Origin: Dactylosporangium aurantiacum
GTDB lineage: Bacteria > Actinomycetota > Actinomycetes > Mycobacteriales > Micromonosporaceae
DNA length: 55,308 nt
NCBI RefSeq assembly: GCF_000716715.1
Contig: NZ_JNYJ01000056.1
Span: 1-55,308 of the forward strand
Reading direction: 5' to 3'
Positions within the stretch are counted from its first letter, which is position 1. Each line of letters begins with the position of its first letter. Positions 44,179 to 52,003 of the stretch are shown here, piece after piece. The notes below the pieces were generated by a model. It saw only the letters and a program-made list of their open reading frames with translations, had not been told where the DNA came from and searched no databases. Both the position numbers and the translations under genes were made by a program.

Positions 44179-45653
44179 GGCGACAACTGACGTTCGGCCG
44201 CAAGCTCGTCGGCGGCTTCGCAGCCGTCGTGCTGCTGACGCTGCTGACCGGGGGCGTGACGGTCGGCGCGCTGGACACCGTGGTATCCGGCAAGGATCAC
44301 GTCATCGACATCGGCGTGCAGGGGCTGGTCGAGGCGCAGCAGCTGCGGGTCGCGGTCGAGACGAAGAGCAGCGCCTCACGCGGGTACCTGCTGACCGGCG
44401 ACAGCCGGTTCGTCACCGAGATCACCGCCGCCCGGGCCGACTTCAACCGGGCGGTGCAGGTGCTGCGCGACGTCTCCGCCACCCAGCGCGAGCGTGACCT
44501 GCTCGCCCTCGCCGTGCAGGCCGAGCAGGGGCACGAGACGGCACTGCAGGCGGTCATGACGCTGCGGCAGGACCCGTCGGTGCCCGCGCAGCGCATCTCC
44601 GAGGCGTTCGAGGACACCGTGGTCCCGCAGCGCGAGGCGCTCAACCAGCACATCGCCGCGCTCGCCGCGCTGCTGCGCCAGGACCTGCTGCGGCAGCGGG
44701 ACGCCTCCTCCGGCACGGCCCGCACGGCGATCATCACGGTGATCGTGATCGCGGTCCTCGCGGTCGCGGCCGGCCTCGTGATCGCCGTGCTGCTCATCCG
44801 CACGCTCGGGCGGCAGGTCGCCGGCACCGTCGGGCACATCCAGAGCTCCTCGGCGCAGCTGGAGGCCGCCGCCAGCCAGCAGGCGACGGGCGCCCGCGAA
44901 CAGGCCACCGCGATGAGCGAGATCACCACGACGATCGAGGAGCTGCTCATCACGTCCCGGCAGATCGCCGAGGGCTCGCAGCGGGTCGCGAAGATCGCCG
45001 AGGAGACCGCGACGGCCGCGAGCTCCGGCGACGCGACCATCGAGCAGGCCCGCGACTCGATCACCGCGATCCGCCGGCAGGTCGACCTGATCGTGCAGCA
45101 CATGCTGGAGCTCGGGCAACGCTCGCAGCAGATCGGCGGCGTCGTCGACCTGGTCTCCGAGCTCGCCGAGCAGACCAACATCCTGGCCATCAACGCCACC
45201 ATCGAGGCGTCCGGCGCGGGGGAGTGGGGCCGCCGCTTCGCCGTGGTCGCCGACGAGATCCGCAAGCTCGCCGACCGTACCGCCGGATCCGCCAAGGAGA
45301 TCAGGGCCCTCATCGACGACGTGCGCGGTGCGGTGAACACCACGGTGATGGCGACCGAGACCGGCGCGAAGGCGGTCGACGCGGGCACCAGGCAGTTCAA
45401 CGCGGTCACCGCGTCGTTCCAGCAGATCGCGGACCTGGTCGCCACCACGACCGAGTCGGCGCGGGAGATCGAGCTGTCCACCAAGCAGCAGACGACCGCG
45501 GTCGAGCAGGTCAACGTCGCGGTGACGGACACGGCCCGGGTCACGCAGGAGAGCGAGTCCAGCGCCGTGCAGACCCGCCAGACCGCGACCCACCTCGCCG
45601 GGCTGTCCAGTGAGCTGCTCAAGCTGGTCGCCGCGGGCGCCGGACGCCATTGA
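44175..45653 (+). CDS. Methyl-accepting chemotaxis protein (WspA-like)
   Basis: A 492-aa membrane chemoreceptor: helix 1 (about 10-33), a helical CHASE3-like extracytoplasmic region (about 35-180, [16 protein letters not shown]), helix 2 (about 185-212) and a cytoplasmic coiled-coil signalling domain. The hairpin tip reads [20 protein letters not shown], then [20 protein letters not shown], a variant of the usual tip. I see no convincing HAMP domain between helix 2 and the signalling helices. There is no C-terminal CheR-docking pentapeptide. Overlaps both neighbours by 4 nt. Confidence 0.93.
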   Translation: MRRQLTFGRKLVGGFAAVVLLTLLTGGVTVGALDTVVSGKDHVIDIGVQGLVEAQQLRVAVETKSSASRGYLLTGDSRFVTEITAARADFNRAVQVLRDVSATQRERDLLALAVQAEQGHETALQAVMTLRQDPSVPAQRISEAFEDTVVPQREALNQHIAALAALLRQDLLRQRDASSGTARTAIITVIVIAVLAVAAGLVIAVLLIRTLGRQVAGTVGHIQSSSAQLEAAASQQATGAREQATAMSEITTTIEELLITSRQIAEGSQRVAKIAEETATAASSGDATIEQARDSITAIRRQVDLIVQHMLELGQRSQQIGGVVDLVSELAEQTNILAINATIEASGAGEWGRRFAVVADEIRKLADRTAGSAKEIRALIDDVRGAVNTTVMATETGAKAVDAGTRQFNAVTASFQQIADLVATTTESAREIELSTKQQTTAVEQVNVAVTDTARVTQESESSAVQTRQTATHLAGLSSELLKLVAAGAGRH

Positions 45654-47773
45654 CCGCGCCGACCCCCGCGGTGGCCAGGGACCCGCTGCGGTACTTCCGG
45701 ATCGAGGCCCGCGAGCTGGTCGACCAGCTCAGCCAGGGCGTGCTCGACCTGACCGGCGACGGTGGGGACGGCGCGGACCGCGAGCCGGTCGCCCGGCTGC
45801 TGCGGCACGCGCACACCCTCAAGGGTGCGGCCCGGGTCGTGCGGCAGCGCGACATCGCCGACGCCGCGCACGAGGTGGAGGAGCTGCTCGTCGCGCACCG
45901 CGACGGCGCCGTGCCGGTCCCGCCGGAGACGGTCGGCGCGCTGCTCACCCTGACCGACCGGCTGACGATCCTGGTCGGTGCCCTGCGGCCCCCGGGGGCG
46001 GACGCGCCGCAGGCCCCGGGGATGGACGCGCCGCAGGCCCCGGAGGCGCCCGCGCCGGCGGCCGCCGCCGAGTCGGCCCCCGCGGCGCCGGTCCGCGGCG
46101 ACAGCGCCGACATCGACGAGCTGCTCGACGCGGTCGGTGAGGCCCACGCCAGGTTCGCGCCGCTGCGCCGGCAGGTGGCGACCGTCGACCGGGCCCGCCG
46201 GGCCGCCGACGCGATCACCGAGCAGCTGCGGATCCGCGGCGGGCACGACGGCGCCGACGGGCGGAGCGCCGCCATGGTGACCCGGCTCGCCGCCGACCTG
46301 ACCGCCCTCGGCCGGCAGCTGACCGAGACCGTCGAGCAGGTGGAGCGGGAGCTCGACGACATCCGTGGCCGCGCCGAACGGCTCCGGCTGGTGCCGGTGG
46401 TGACGGTGCTGACCACCCTGCACCGCGCCGTGTACGACGCCGCGGCCGCCGAGGGCAAGAAGGTCGTCTTCGACAGCGGCGGCGGCGACCTGCGGCTGGA
46501 CCCGCACGTGCTGAGCCTCGCCGCCGGCGCGCTGCTGCACGTGGTGCGCAACGCCGTCTCGCACGGGGTGGAGACCGAGCCCGAGCGGCTCGCCGCCGGC
46601 AAACCGGCCGCCGGGCGCGTCAGCGTCGAGGTCCACCGCCGCGGCACGAACGCCGCGTTCCGGTGCCGCGACGACGGCCGCGGGTTCGACCTGGGCGCCG
46701 TGCGCGCGCAGGCGGAGGCCCGGGGACTGGTCACCTCCGGCGCGGAGGCCGACGTGCGGGAGCTGATGCGGCTGCTCATGCACGGCGGGATCAGCACCGC
46801 CGGCGAGGTCACCGGCATCTCCGGGCGCGGCATCGGCCTGGACGCGGTCCGCGACGTCGCCGAGCAGCTCGGCGGCGAGGTCAGCGTCAGCACCGACCCG
46901 GGCCGCGGCACCACCGTCGAGCTGGTCGTGCCGCTGTCGCTGGTGTCGCTGTCGGGGCTGGTCGTGGAGGCCGCCGGCACCCTCGCGTCGCTGCCGTTGG
47001 ACACGGTACGCACGTGCGTGCTGCTCGGCGCGGTGGAGGCGGCGGCCGCCGTGGCCGCGGGTGCGCTGGCCCACGACGGGCAGGTCATCGCGTACCTGCC
47101 GCTGGCCAGGGTGCTCGTCCCGGCGCAGCGGCAGGCCGCGGCCGGCGGCGCGGTCGCCGTCATCCTCACCGCGGGCGAGCGCACCGTCGCCGTCGGTGTC
47201 GACCGGCTGCTTGGCACGTCGGCGCTGGTCGTGCGGCCGCTGCCGGACCTCGCACCGGCCGGTGCCGTCGTCAGCGGGCTGTCCATCGACGCGGAGGGCA
47301 ACCCGCGCATCGTGCTCGACCCGCACGGGCTGGCCGCCGCGGCCGGCCGGGTCGCCGGCGGCGGCGCCGAGGGCGACGGCACCGAAGCGAGCGCCCCGGC
47401 CCGGGACCCGATCCTCGTCGTCGACGACTCGCTCACGACCCGGATGCTGGAGCGCAGCATCCTGGAGTCGGCGGGCTACCAGGTGGAGCTCGCCGCCTCC
47501 GCGGAGGAGGCCCTGGAGCGGGTGAAGTCGCGCCGGTACGCGCTGTTCCTGGTCGACATCGACATGCCCGGCATGGACGGCTTCACGTTCGTCACCGTCA
47601 CCCGCGCGGACCCCGTGCTGCGCGGGACACCTGCGATCCTGGTCAGCTCCCGGGCGTCCGCCGAGGACCGCCGGCGCGGAGCGGAGGCCGGGGCCAGCGC
47701 GTACATGGTGAAGTCCGAGTTCGACCAGGAGGAGCTGCTCGGTCACATCCGCGAGCTGGTGGGGGCGCCGTGA
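45650..47773 (+). CDS. CheA-REC hybrid histidine kinase (WspE-like)
   Basis: A 707-aa CheA. P1 HPt domain with phosphoryl His in [12 protein letters not shown] (about 50-60), an Ala/Pro linker carrying a short duplicated DAPQAPG unit, dimerisation helices (about 190-265), ATPase domain (N-box [12 protein letters not shown] near 296, DDGRGFD near 340, [12 protein letters not shown]), CheW-like P5 (about 445-570) and a C-terminal receiver ([12 protein letters not shown], acceptor Asp in [12 protein letters not shown] near 636). No CheY-binding P2 domain is seen. The TTG start overlaps the receptor stop (TTGA). Fused receivers of this kind are found in WspE and FrzE. Confidence 0.94.
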   Translation: MTAPTPAVARDPLRYFRIEARELVDQLSQGVLDLTGDGGDGADREPVARLLRHAHTLKGAARVVRQRDIADAAHEVEELLVAHRDGAVPVPPETVGALLTLTDRLTILVGALRPPGADAPQAPGMDAPQAPEAPAPAAAAESAPAAPVRGDSADIDELLDAVGEAHARFAPLRRQVATVDRARRAADAITEQLRIRGGHDGADGRSAAMVTRLAADLTALGRQLTETVEQVERELDDIRGRAERLRLVPVVTVLTTLHRAVYDAAAAEGKKVVFDSGGGDLRLDPHVLSLAAGALLHVVRNAVSHGVETEPERLAAGKPAAGRVSVEVHRRGTNAAFRCRDDGRGFDLGAVRAQAEARGLVTSGAEADVRELMRLLMHGGISTAGEVTGISGRGIGLDAVRDVAEQLGGEVSVSTDPGRGTTVELVVPLSLVSLSGLVVEAAGTLASLPLDTVRTCVLLGAVEAAAAVAAGALAHDGQVIAYLPLARVLVPAQRQAAAGGAVAVILTAGERTVAVGVDRLLGTSALVVRPLPDLAPAGAVVSGLSIDAEGNPRIVLDPHGLAAAAGRVAGGGAEGDGTEASAPARDPILVVDDSLTTRMLERSILESAGYQVELAASAEEALERVKSRRYALFLVDIDMPGMDGFTFVTVTRADPVLRGTPAILVSSRASAEDRRRGAEAGASAYMVKSEFDQEELLGHIRELVGAP

Positions 47774-48816
47774 TCAGGGTCCTGGTGGTCGAGGACTCCG
47801 CGACGGTGCGGCAGTGCCTGCGCGAGGCGCTCACCGACCGGCACGGCTTCGAGATCGTCGGCGAGGCCGTCGACGGGGCGCAGGCGGTCGAGCTGTGCCG
47901 GCGGCTGCGGCCCGACGTGATCACCATGGACGTGGTGCTGCCGGTGATGAGCGGCCTGGACGCCACCGAGCGGATCATGGCGGCGCAGCCGACGCCGATC
48001 CTCGTGGTGTGCTCCGCGTCCCGGCAGGAGCTGTTCACCACCTACGACGCGCTCGCCGCCGGCGCCGTCGACGTGCTGGAGAAGCCGCGCGGCGACGCCT
48101 CCGACGACACGTGGGCCGCGCGGCTGCGCACCGCGGTCAAGGTGGTGTCCCGGATCAAGGTGGTGACCCGGCACCGCCCGGCCGCCGCCGGTGCCGCGCC
48201 GGTCGCGCCGGCCGCCCGGGTGCGGCACCCGCCGCGGCACCTCGTCGCGATCGGCGCCTCGACCGGCGGCCCCGGTGCCATCGTCACGCTGCTGCGCGGC
48301 GTCCCGGCAGGGTTCATGGTGCCGCTGCTGTACGTGCAGCACCTGTCCACGAACGAGTCCTTCGCGCAGGCGTTCACCGGCTGGCTCGCCGAGCAGACCG
48401 GGCACGACGTGCGGTACGCCCGCGGCGGGGAGAGCCTGCAGTCCGTCGCCGGGAAGGTCGTCATGGCACCGCCGGACCGGCACCTGACGGTCCGCGGCGG
48501 CCACCTGCACCTGAACGCCGGCCCGCCGCGGCACTCCTGCCGGCCGTCGGTCGACGTGCTGTTCGAGTCGGTCGCCGCGGAGGTCGGCGCGGGCGCCACC
48601 GGTGTCCTGCTGACCGGCATGGGCCGCGACGGCGCCGAGGGGCTGCTGGCGATGCGCCGGGCCGGCGCCCACACGTACGCGCAGGATCAAGCCAGCTGTG
48701 TCGTGTACGGCATGCCGAAGGAGGCGGTGACGCTGCACGCGGCGGTGGAGGTCCTGCCACCGGACCAGATCGCGGCGAGCCTGACGGGGAAGGTCGGATG
48801 GCGAGCACTGTCCTGA
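47770..48816 (+). CDS. CheB methylesterase response regulator (WspF-like)
   Basis: A 348-aa CheB: receiver (about 1-120, VVEDSATVR, acceptor in VITMDVVLPVMSG) and methylesterase (about 155-348). The catalytic triad is visible as Ser in AIGASTGGPG, His in YVQHLSTNES and Asp in TGMGRDGAEG. It should reset the receptor by demethylation when phosphorylated by CheA. The GTG start overlaps the CheA stop (GTGA), and its end overlaps the next gene by 19 nt. Confidence 0.94.
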   Translation: MIRVLVVEDSATVRQCLREALTDRHGFEIVGEAVDGAQAVELCRRLRPDVITMDVVLPVMSGLDATERIMAAQPTPILVVCSASRQELFTTYDALAAGAVDVLEKPRGDASDDTWAARLRTAVKVVSRIKVVTRHRPAAAGAAPVAPAARVRHPPRHLVAIGASTGGPGAIVTLLRGVPAGFMVPLLYVQHLSTNESFAQAFTGWLAEQTGHDVRYARGGESLQSVAGKVVMAPPDRHLTVRGGHLHLNAGPPRHSCRPSVDVLFESVAAEVGAGATGVLLTGMGRDGAEGLLAMRRAGAHTYAQDQASCVVYGMPKEAVTLHAAVEVLPPDQIAASLTGKVGWRALS

Positions 48817-50723
48817 TCGTCGACGACAGCCTGACCGTGCGGATGGACCTCCACGAGGCGTTCGAGGAGGGCGGGTTCCGCACGGTGCTGTGCGCCGGCG
48901 GCGCCGAGGCGCGCGCCGCGTTCGACGCCGAACAGTTCGACGTCGCGCTCTTCGACGTGCTGCTGCCCGACGCCGACGGGGTCGAGCTGCTGCGCGAGCT
49001 GCGCACCCACCCGCGCCACGCCGGGGTGGTGGCGCTGCTGCTGTCCAGCGAGGCGGAGGTCAGCGACCGGCTGCGGGGACTGCGGCACGGCGCCGACGAC
49101 TACGTCGGCAAGCCCTACGACGCGCACGCCGTGGTGGCCCGCAGCCGGGAGCTGCTGCGGCAGGGCGCCGAGACGCCCGCGGAACGCTCGGTGCTGGTCA
49201 TCGACGACAGCCTCACGTTCCGCGAGGAGCTGCGCGGCCTGCTCAACGCCGCCGGCTACGAGGTGCACACCGCCGCCAGCGGCGAGGAGGGGCTGCGGGC
49301 CGCCGCCGCCCGCCCGCCGAGCGCCATCATCGTCGACGGGGTGCTGCCCGGCATCGACGGCGCGACCGTGATCCGCCGGGTCCGGCTCGACGCGACCCTG
49401 CGCAACGTGCCGTGCCTGCTGCTCACCGCGGCCGACGACTACGCGACCGAGCTGCAGATCCTCGACGCCGGCGCGGACGCCTTCGTGCGCAAGCAGGAGA
49501 GCCTCGCCGTGGTGCTGGCGAAGCTCGCCGCGGTGCTGCGCAAGAGCGCCGGCGTGCCGCTGCCGGCCGCCGGCCCGTTCCACGGCCAGGTCAAGGTGCT
49601 GCTCGTCGACCCGGACCGGGGGTACCTGGACCGGGCGGCGGAGCAGCTGCGCGAGGAAGGGTACGAGCCGGTCGCCGCGCCCGACGCCGACGACGCCCTC
49701 GCCATGCTGGCCGTGCAGCCGGCCGGCTGTGTCGTGCTCGCCGTCGACACCCCCGGCGTGGACGGCTTCGCGCTGTGCTCACGGATCCGGTCGGTGCCCG
49801 GTCTGCGGGACATGCCGGTCATCGGCCTCGGCACCGGCGACACGCTGCTGGACTGCCTCGCCGCGGGCGCCGACGACTACGTGCGCCGCGACGACGGCGT
49901 CAGCACCCTGCGCGCCCATCTCCGCGCCCACCTCCGCCGCCAGCAGCTGCACGAGCAGAACCGGCGCATCCGCGACGAGCTGATGCGCCGGGAGCTGGAG
50001 GCGGCCGAGGAGCGGGCCGCCCGGCAGATCGCCGAGGCCCGCGCCGAGCTCGTCGAGGAGCTGGAGTGGCGCAACCGGGAGCTGGAGGCGTTCAGCGGCT
50101 CCGTCTCCCACGACCTGCGCTCGCCGTTGCAGACCATCCTCAGCTTCAGCGAGCTGCTGCTGGAGGAGCGGACCGACCGGGAGCCCGTGGACCTGGTGCT
50201 GCGCATCCACAAGGCGGCGCAGCGGATGAACGCGCTCATCGACGCGCTGCTGCAGCTGGCCGGGGCGAACCGCGGCCAGATCCAGCGCACCGAGGTGGAC
50301 CTCTCCGCGCTCGCCGCCGACGTCGTCGACGAGCTGCGCCAGCGGGACCCGGACCGGGACGTGGAGGTCGCCGTCGAGGCCGGGATGCGGGCGCGGTGCG
50401 ACGGGGAGCTGGTCCGCGCGGTGCTGATCAACCTGGTCGGCAACGCCTGGAAGTTCACCGGCCGCGCCGCGTCGCCGCGGATCGAGATCGGCCGGTCGCG
50501 CTCGGCGTTCTACGTCCGCGACAACGGCGCGGGCTTCCCCACCGAGCGCGCCGACCAGCTGTTCCGCCCGTTCGGCCGGCTGCACGACAACAGCGACTTC
50601 CCCGGCACCGGCATCGGCCTGACCACCGTGCAGCGCATCGTGGACCGCCACGGCGGCCGCGTCTGGGCGCACAGCGAGCCGGGCCGCGGCGCCACCTTTT
50701 CCTTCACCCTGCCGGACCCCTGA
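48798..50723 (+). CDS. Triple-receiver hybrid histidine kinase
   Basis: A 641-aa soluble protein: REC1 (about 5-118; acceptor in ALFDVLLPDADG), REC2 (about 133-250; IIVDGVLPGIDG), REC3 (about 265-375), a coiled coil (about 380-430), HisKA with SVSHDLRSPLQTI (His near 436) and an ATPase domain (NLVGNAWKF, DNGAGF, GTGIGLTTV). REC1 and REC2 keep the Asp four residues before the conserved Pro. In REC3 (VVLAVDTPGVDG) that position is Ala, so REC3 is probably a pseudo-receiver. This gene holds the WspR position of the operon, so it is the likely relay from CheA to an output elsewhere. ATG lies inside the CheB gene. Confidence 0.93.
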   Translation: MASTVLIVDDSLTVRMDLHEAFEEGGFRTVLCAGGAEARAAFDAEQFDVALFDVLLPDADGVELLRELRTHPRHAGVVALLLSSEAEVSDRLRGLRHGADDYVGKPYDAHAVVARSRELLRQGAETPAERSVLVIDDSLTFREELRGLLNAAGYEVHTAASGEEGLRAAAARPPSAIIVDGVLPGIDGATVIRRVRLDATLRNVPCLLLTAADDYATELQILDAGADAFVRKQESLAVVLAKLAAVLRKSAGVPLPAAGPFHGQVKVLLVDPDRGYLDRAAEQLREEGYEPVAAPDADDALAMLAVQPAGCVVLAVDTPGVDGFALCSRIRSVPGLRDMPVIGLGTGDTLLDCLAAGADDYVRRDDGVSTLRAHLRAHLRRQQLHEQNRRIRDELMRRELEAAEERAARQIAEARAELVEELEWRNRELEAFSGSVSHDLRSPLQTILSFSELLLEERTDREPVDLVLRIHKAAQRMNALIDALLQLAGANRGQIQRTEVDLSALAADVVDELRQRDPDRDVEVAVEAGMRARCDGELVRAVLINLVGNAWKFTGRAASPRIEIGRSRSAFYVRDNGAGFPTERADQLFRPFGRLHDNSDFPGTGIGLTTVQRIVDRHGGRVWAHSEPGRGATFSFTLPDP

Positions 50724-50727
50724 GGCG

Positions 50728-51246
50728 CTACAGCAGGCGGGTGAGGAACGCGGTGAGCTTGTCGCGGGTGCGCTCGACCTGCTCCTCGACCGTCAGGGTC
50801 TCCTTGAGGCGGGTGCCGGTGTCGGGGGTCTTGCGGCCGCGCACGTAGAGCGAGCAGGCGAGGTCGGTGCAGATGTACGCGCCGACCGAGTCGCCCCGCC
50901 GCCCGGCCTCCCCGGCGCGCCGGCCGGTCATCAGCGACACGCCGTTGCCGCCGTGCGTGGTCAGGCACAGCGAGCACATGTTGCGGTGCAGGAAGCCGCG
51001 CTGCTGGGCGGCCAGCCGCAGCGTCACGCCGACGACGCCGTCCTCGCCGCCGTCCGCGCCACCGGCGGCGGGCCACGGGGCAACCAGGTACGCCCGGTCG
51101 GGGGCGCCCGGGTCGCGCCAGCCGAGGAAGTCGAGGTCGGGCCACGGCCGCTCGGCCAGGTCGCGGGGCAGGGCCAGGCGCTTGGCCTCGCCCTTGGAAC
51201 AGTTGACGAACGACGTGCGGATGTCGGTCTCGCTCAGAGGTCTCAC
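50728..51246 (-). CDS. FBP-domain (EF-G-binding/FusB-like) protein
   Basis: A 172-aa actinobacterial FBP-domain protein. The C-terminal treble-clef zinc motif appears as HRNMCSLCLTTHGG and YICTDLACSLYVRG (four cysteines). The N-terminal half (LSETDIRTSFVNCSKGEAKRL) is typical. Proteins with this domain bind elongation factor G; staphylococcal FusB protects it from fusidic acid, but most actinobacterial members are untested. The GTG start is leaderless-looking (TACCGT 7 nt upstream). Divergent from the TetR gene across a shared operator. Confidence 0.88.
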   Translation of the reverse strand: MRPLSETDIRTSFVNCSKGEAKRLALPRDLAERPWPDLDFLGWRDPGAPDRAYLVAPWPAAGGADGGEDGVVGVTLRLAAQQRGFLHRNMCSLCLTTHGGNGVSLMTGRRAGEAGRRGDSVGAYICTDLACSLYVRGRKTPDTGTRLKETLTVEEQVERTRDKLTAFLTRLL

Positions 51247-51263
51247 GGCGCCGACGGTACCGA

Positions 51264-51300
51264 TGCCTAATATCCCTAGGCAACTGACTATTGTGCCTAG
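51264..51300. promoter_or_regulatory. Putative TetR operator with three TGCCTA half-sites
   Basis: TGCCTA (51264-51269) and TAGGCA (51277-51282) form an inverted repeat with a 7-nt spacer. A third TGCCTAG (51294-51300) abuts the TetR start. The -10 box TATTGT (51289-51294) overlaps the third half-site. Autorepression and control of the FBP gene are likely. Confidence 0.6.
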
Positions 51301-51301
51301 C

Positions 51302-51880
51302 ATGAGACGTGCGGGACTGACGGCCGACCTCGTGACGCGGGTCGCCGCGGACCTGGCCGACGAGGTGGGCCTCGACGCGGTGACGGTGTCCGCCGTCGCG
51401 CGGCACTTCGGGGTCAAGGACGCCAGCCTCTACTCGCACGTGCGCGGCATCGCCGACCTGCGCGCGCGGGTGGCGCTGCTGGCCGCCGCCGAGTTCGCCG
51501 ACCTGCTCGGTCCGGCGGTCGCCGGCCGGTCCGGCCGCGACGCCCTGGTCGCGTTCGCCGACGCGTACCGCGGCTACGCCCGCGCCCACCCCGGCCGGTA
51601 CGCGGCGATGCAGCAGCCGGTCGACCCTGACGTGGTGGCCGGCGCCGCCGGGTCGCGGCGCGGGATCGAGCTGACCTACGGGATGCTGCGCGGCTACGGC
51701 CTCGACGAGCCCGACGCCACCGACGCGGTGCGGCTGCTGCGCAGCACCCTGCACGGCTTCGTCGACCTCGAGCGGCGCGGCGGCTTCAACGACCCGCGCG
51801 ACGTGGAGGCCTCCTGGGGGTGCGCGGTGGCCGCGCTGCACCTCCTGCTGTCCCGCTGGCGGGAAGCGCTCTCAGCGTAA
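51302..51880 (+). CDS. TetR-family regulator
   Basis: A 192-aa TetR protein: the N-terminal helix-turn-helix (LVTRVAADLADEVGLDAVTV, then ARHFGVKDASLYSHVRG) and a C-terminal WHG-type ligand domain (LRSTLHGFVDLERRGGF). ATG 51302 has TATTGT 7 nt upstream and no ribosome binding site, so leaderless. It is divergent from the FBP gene and upstream of the glucanase, which has its own operators. Confidence 0.9.
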   Translation: MRRAGLTADLVTRVAADLADEVGLDAVTVSAVARHFGVKDASLYSHVRGIADLRARVALLAAAEFADLLGPAVAGRSGRDALVAFADAYRGYARAHPGRYAAMQQPVDPDVVAGAAGSRRGIELTYGMLRGYGLDEPDATDAVRLLRSTLHGFVDLERRGGFNDPRDVEASWGCAVAALHLLLSRWREALSA

Positions 51881-51903
51881 AACCGCAGGTGGAAGGCACG
51901 CGA

Positions 51904-51915
51904 GAGAGCGCTCTC
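51904..51915. promoter_or_regulatory. LacI-type operator GAGAGCGCTCTC
   Basis: A perfect 12-bp palindrome with central CG, the form bound by LacI-family sugar repressors (compare the CebR site TGGGAGCGCTCCCA). A related half-conserved copy, GGAAGCGCTCTCAG, lies at 51864-51877 inside the end of the TetR gene. The likely target is the glucanase. Confidence 0.65.
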
Positions 51916-51921
51916 AGAAGT

Positions 51922-51940
51922 TGACCATTGACAATGGTCA
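51922..51940. promoter_or_regulatory. Perfect 19-bp palindrome over the glucanase -35
   Basis: TGACCATTG-A-CAATGGTCA is a perfect 9+1+9 palindrome. It contains TTGACA (51928-51933), which with CAAAAT at 51952-51957 makes a plausible -35/-10 pair (18-bp spacing). A repressor here would block the promoter. The binding protein is not identified. Confidence 0.65.
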
Positions 51941-52003
51941 GCGCGGGTGGCCAAAATCACCAGGACCCCAGGAAGCCGCCACTTCTGAACGGAGTCCCGC
52001 CCG

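Noticed and set aside
44297..47746. 1149-codon minus-strand frame across the receptor and CheA genes
   Set aside because: Antisense to two proteins with intact catalytic motifs. Composition is His/Arg/Val-rich without domains.
41782..50723. Flagellar chemotaxis operon
   Set aside because: No flagellar, CheY or CheD genes. The CheR has a TPR domain, CheA has a fused receiver and there are two CheW genes, all features of Wsp/ACF-type systems.
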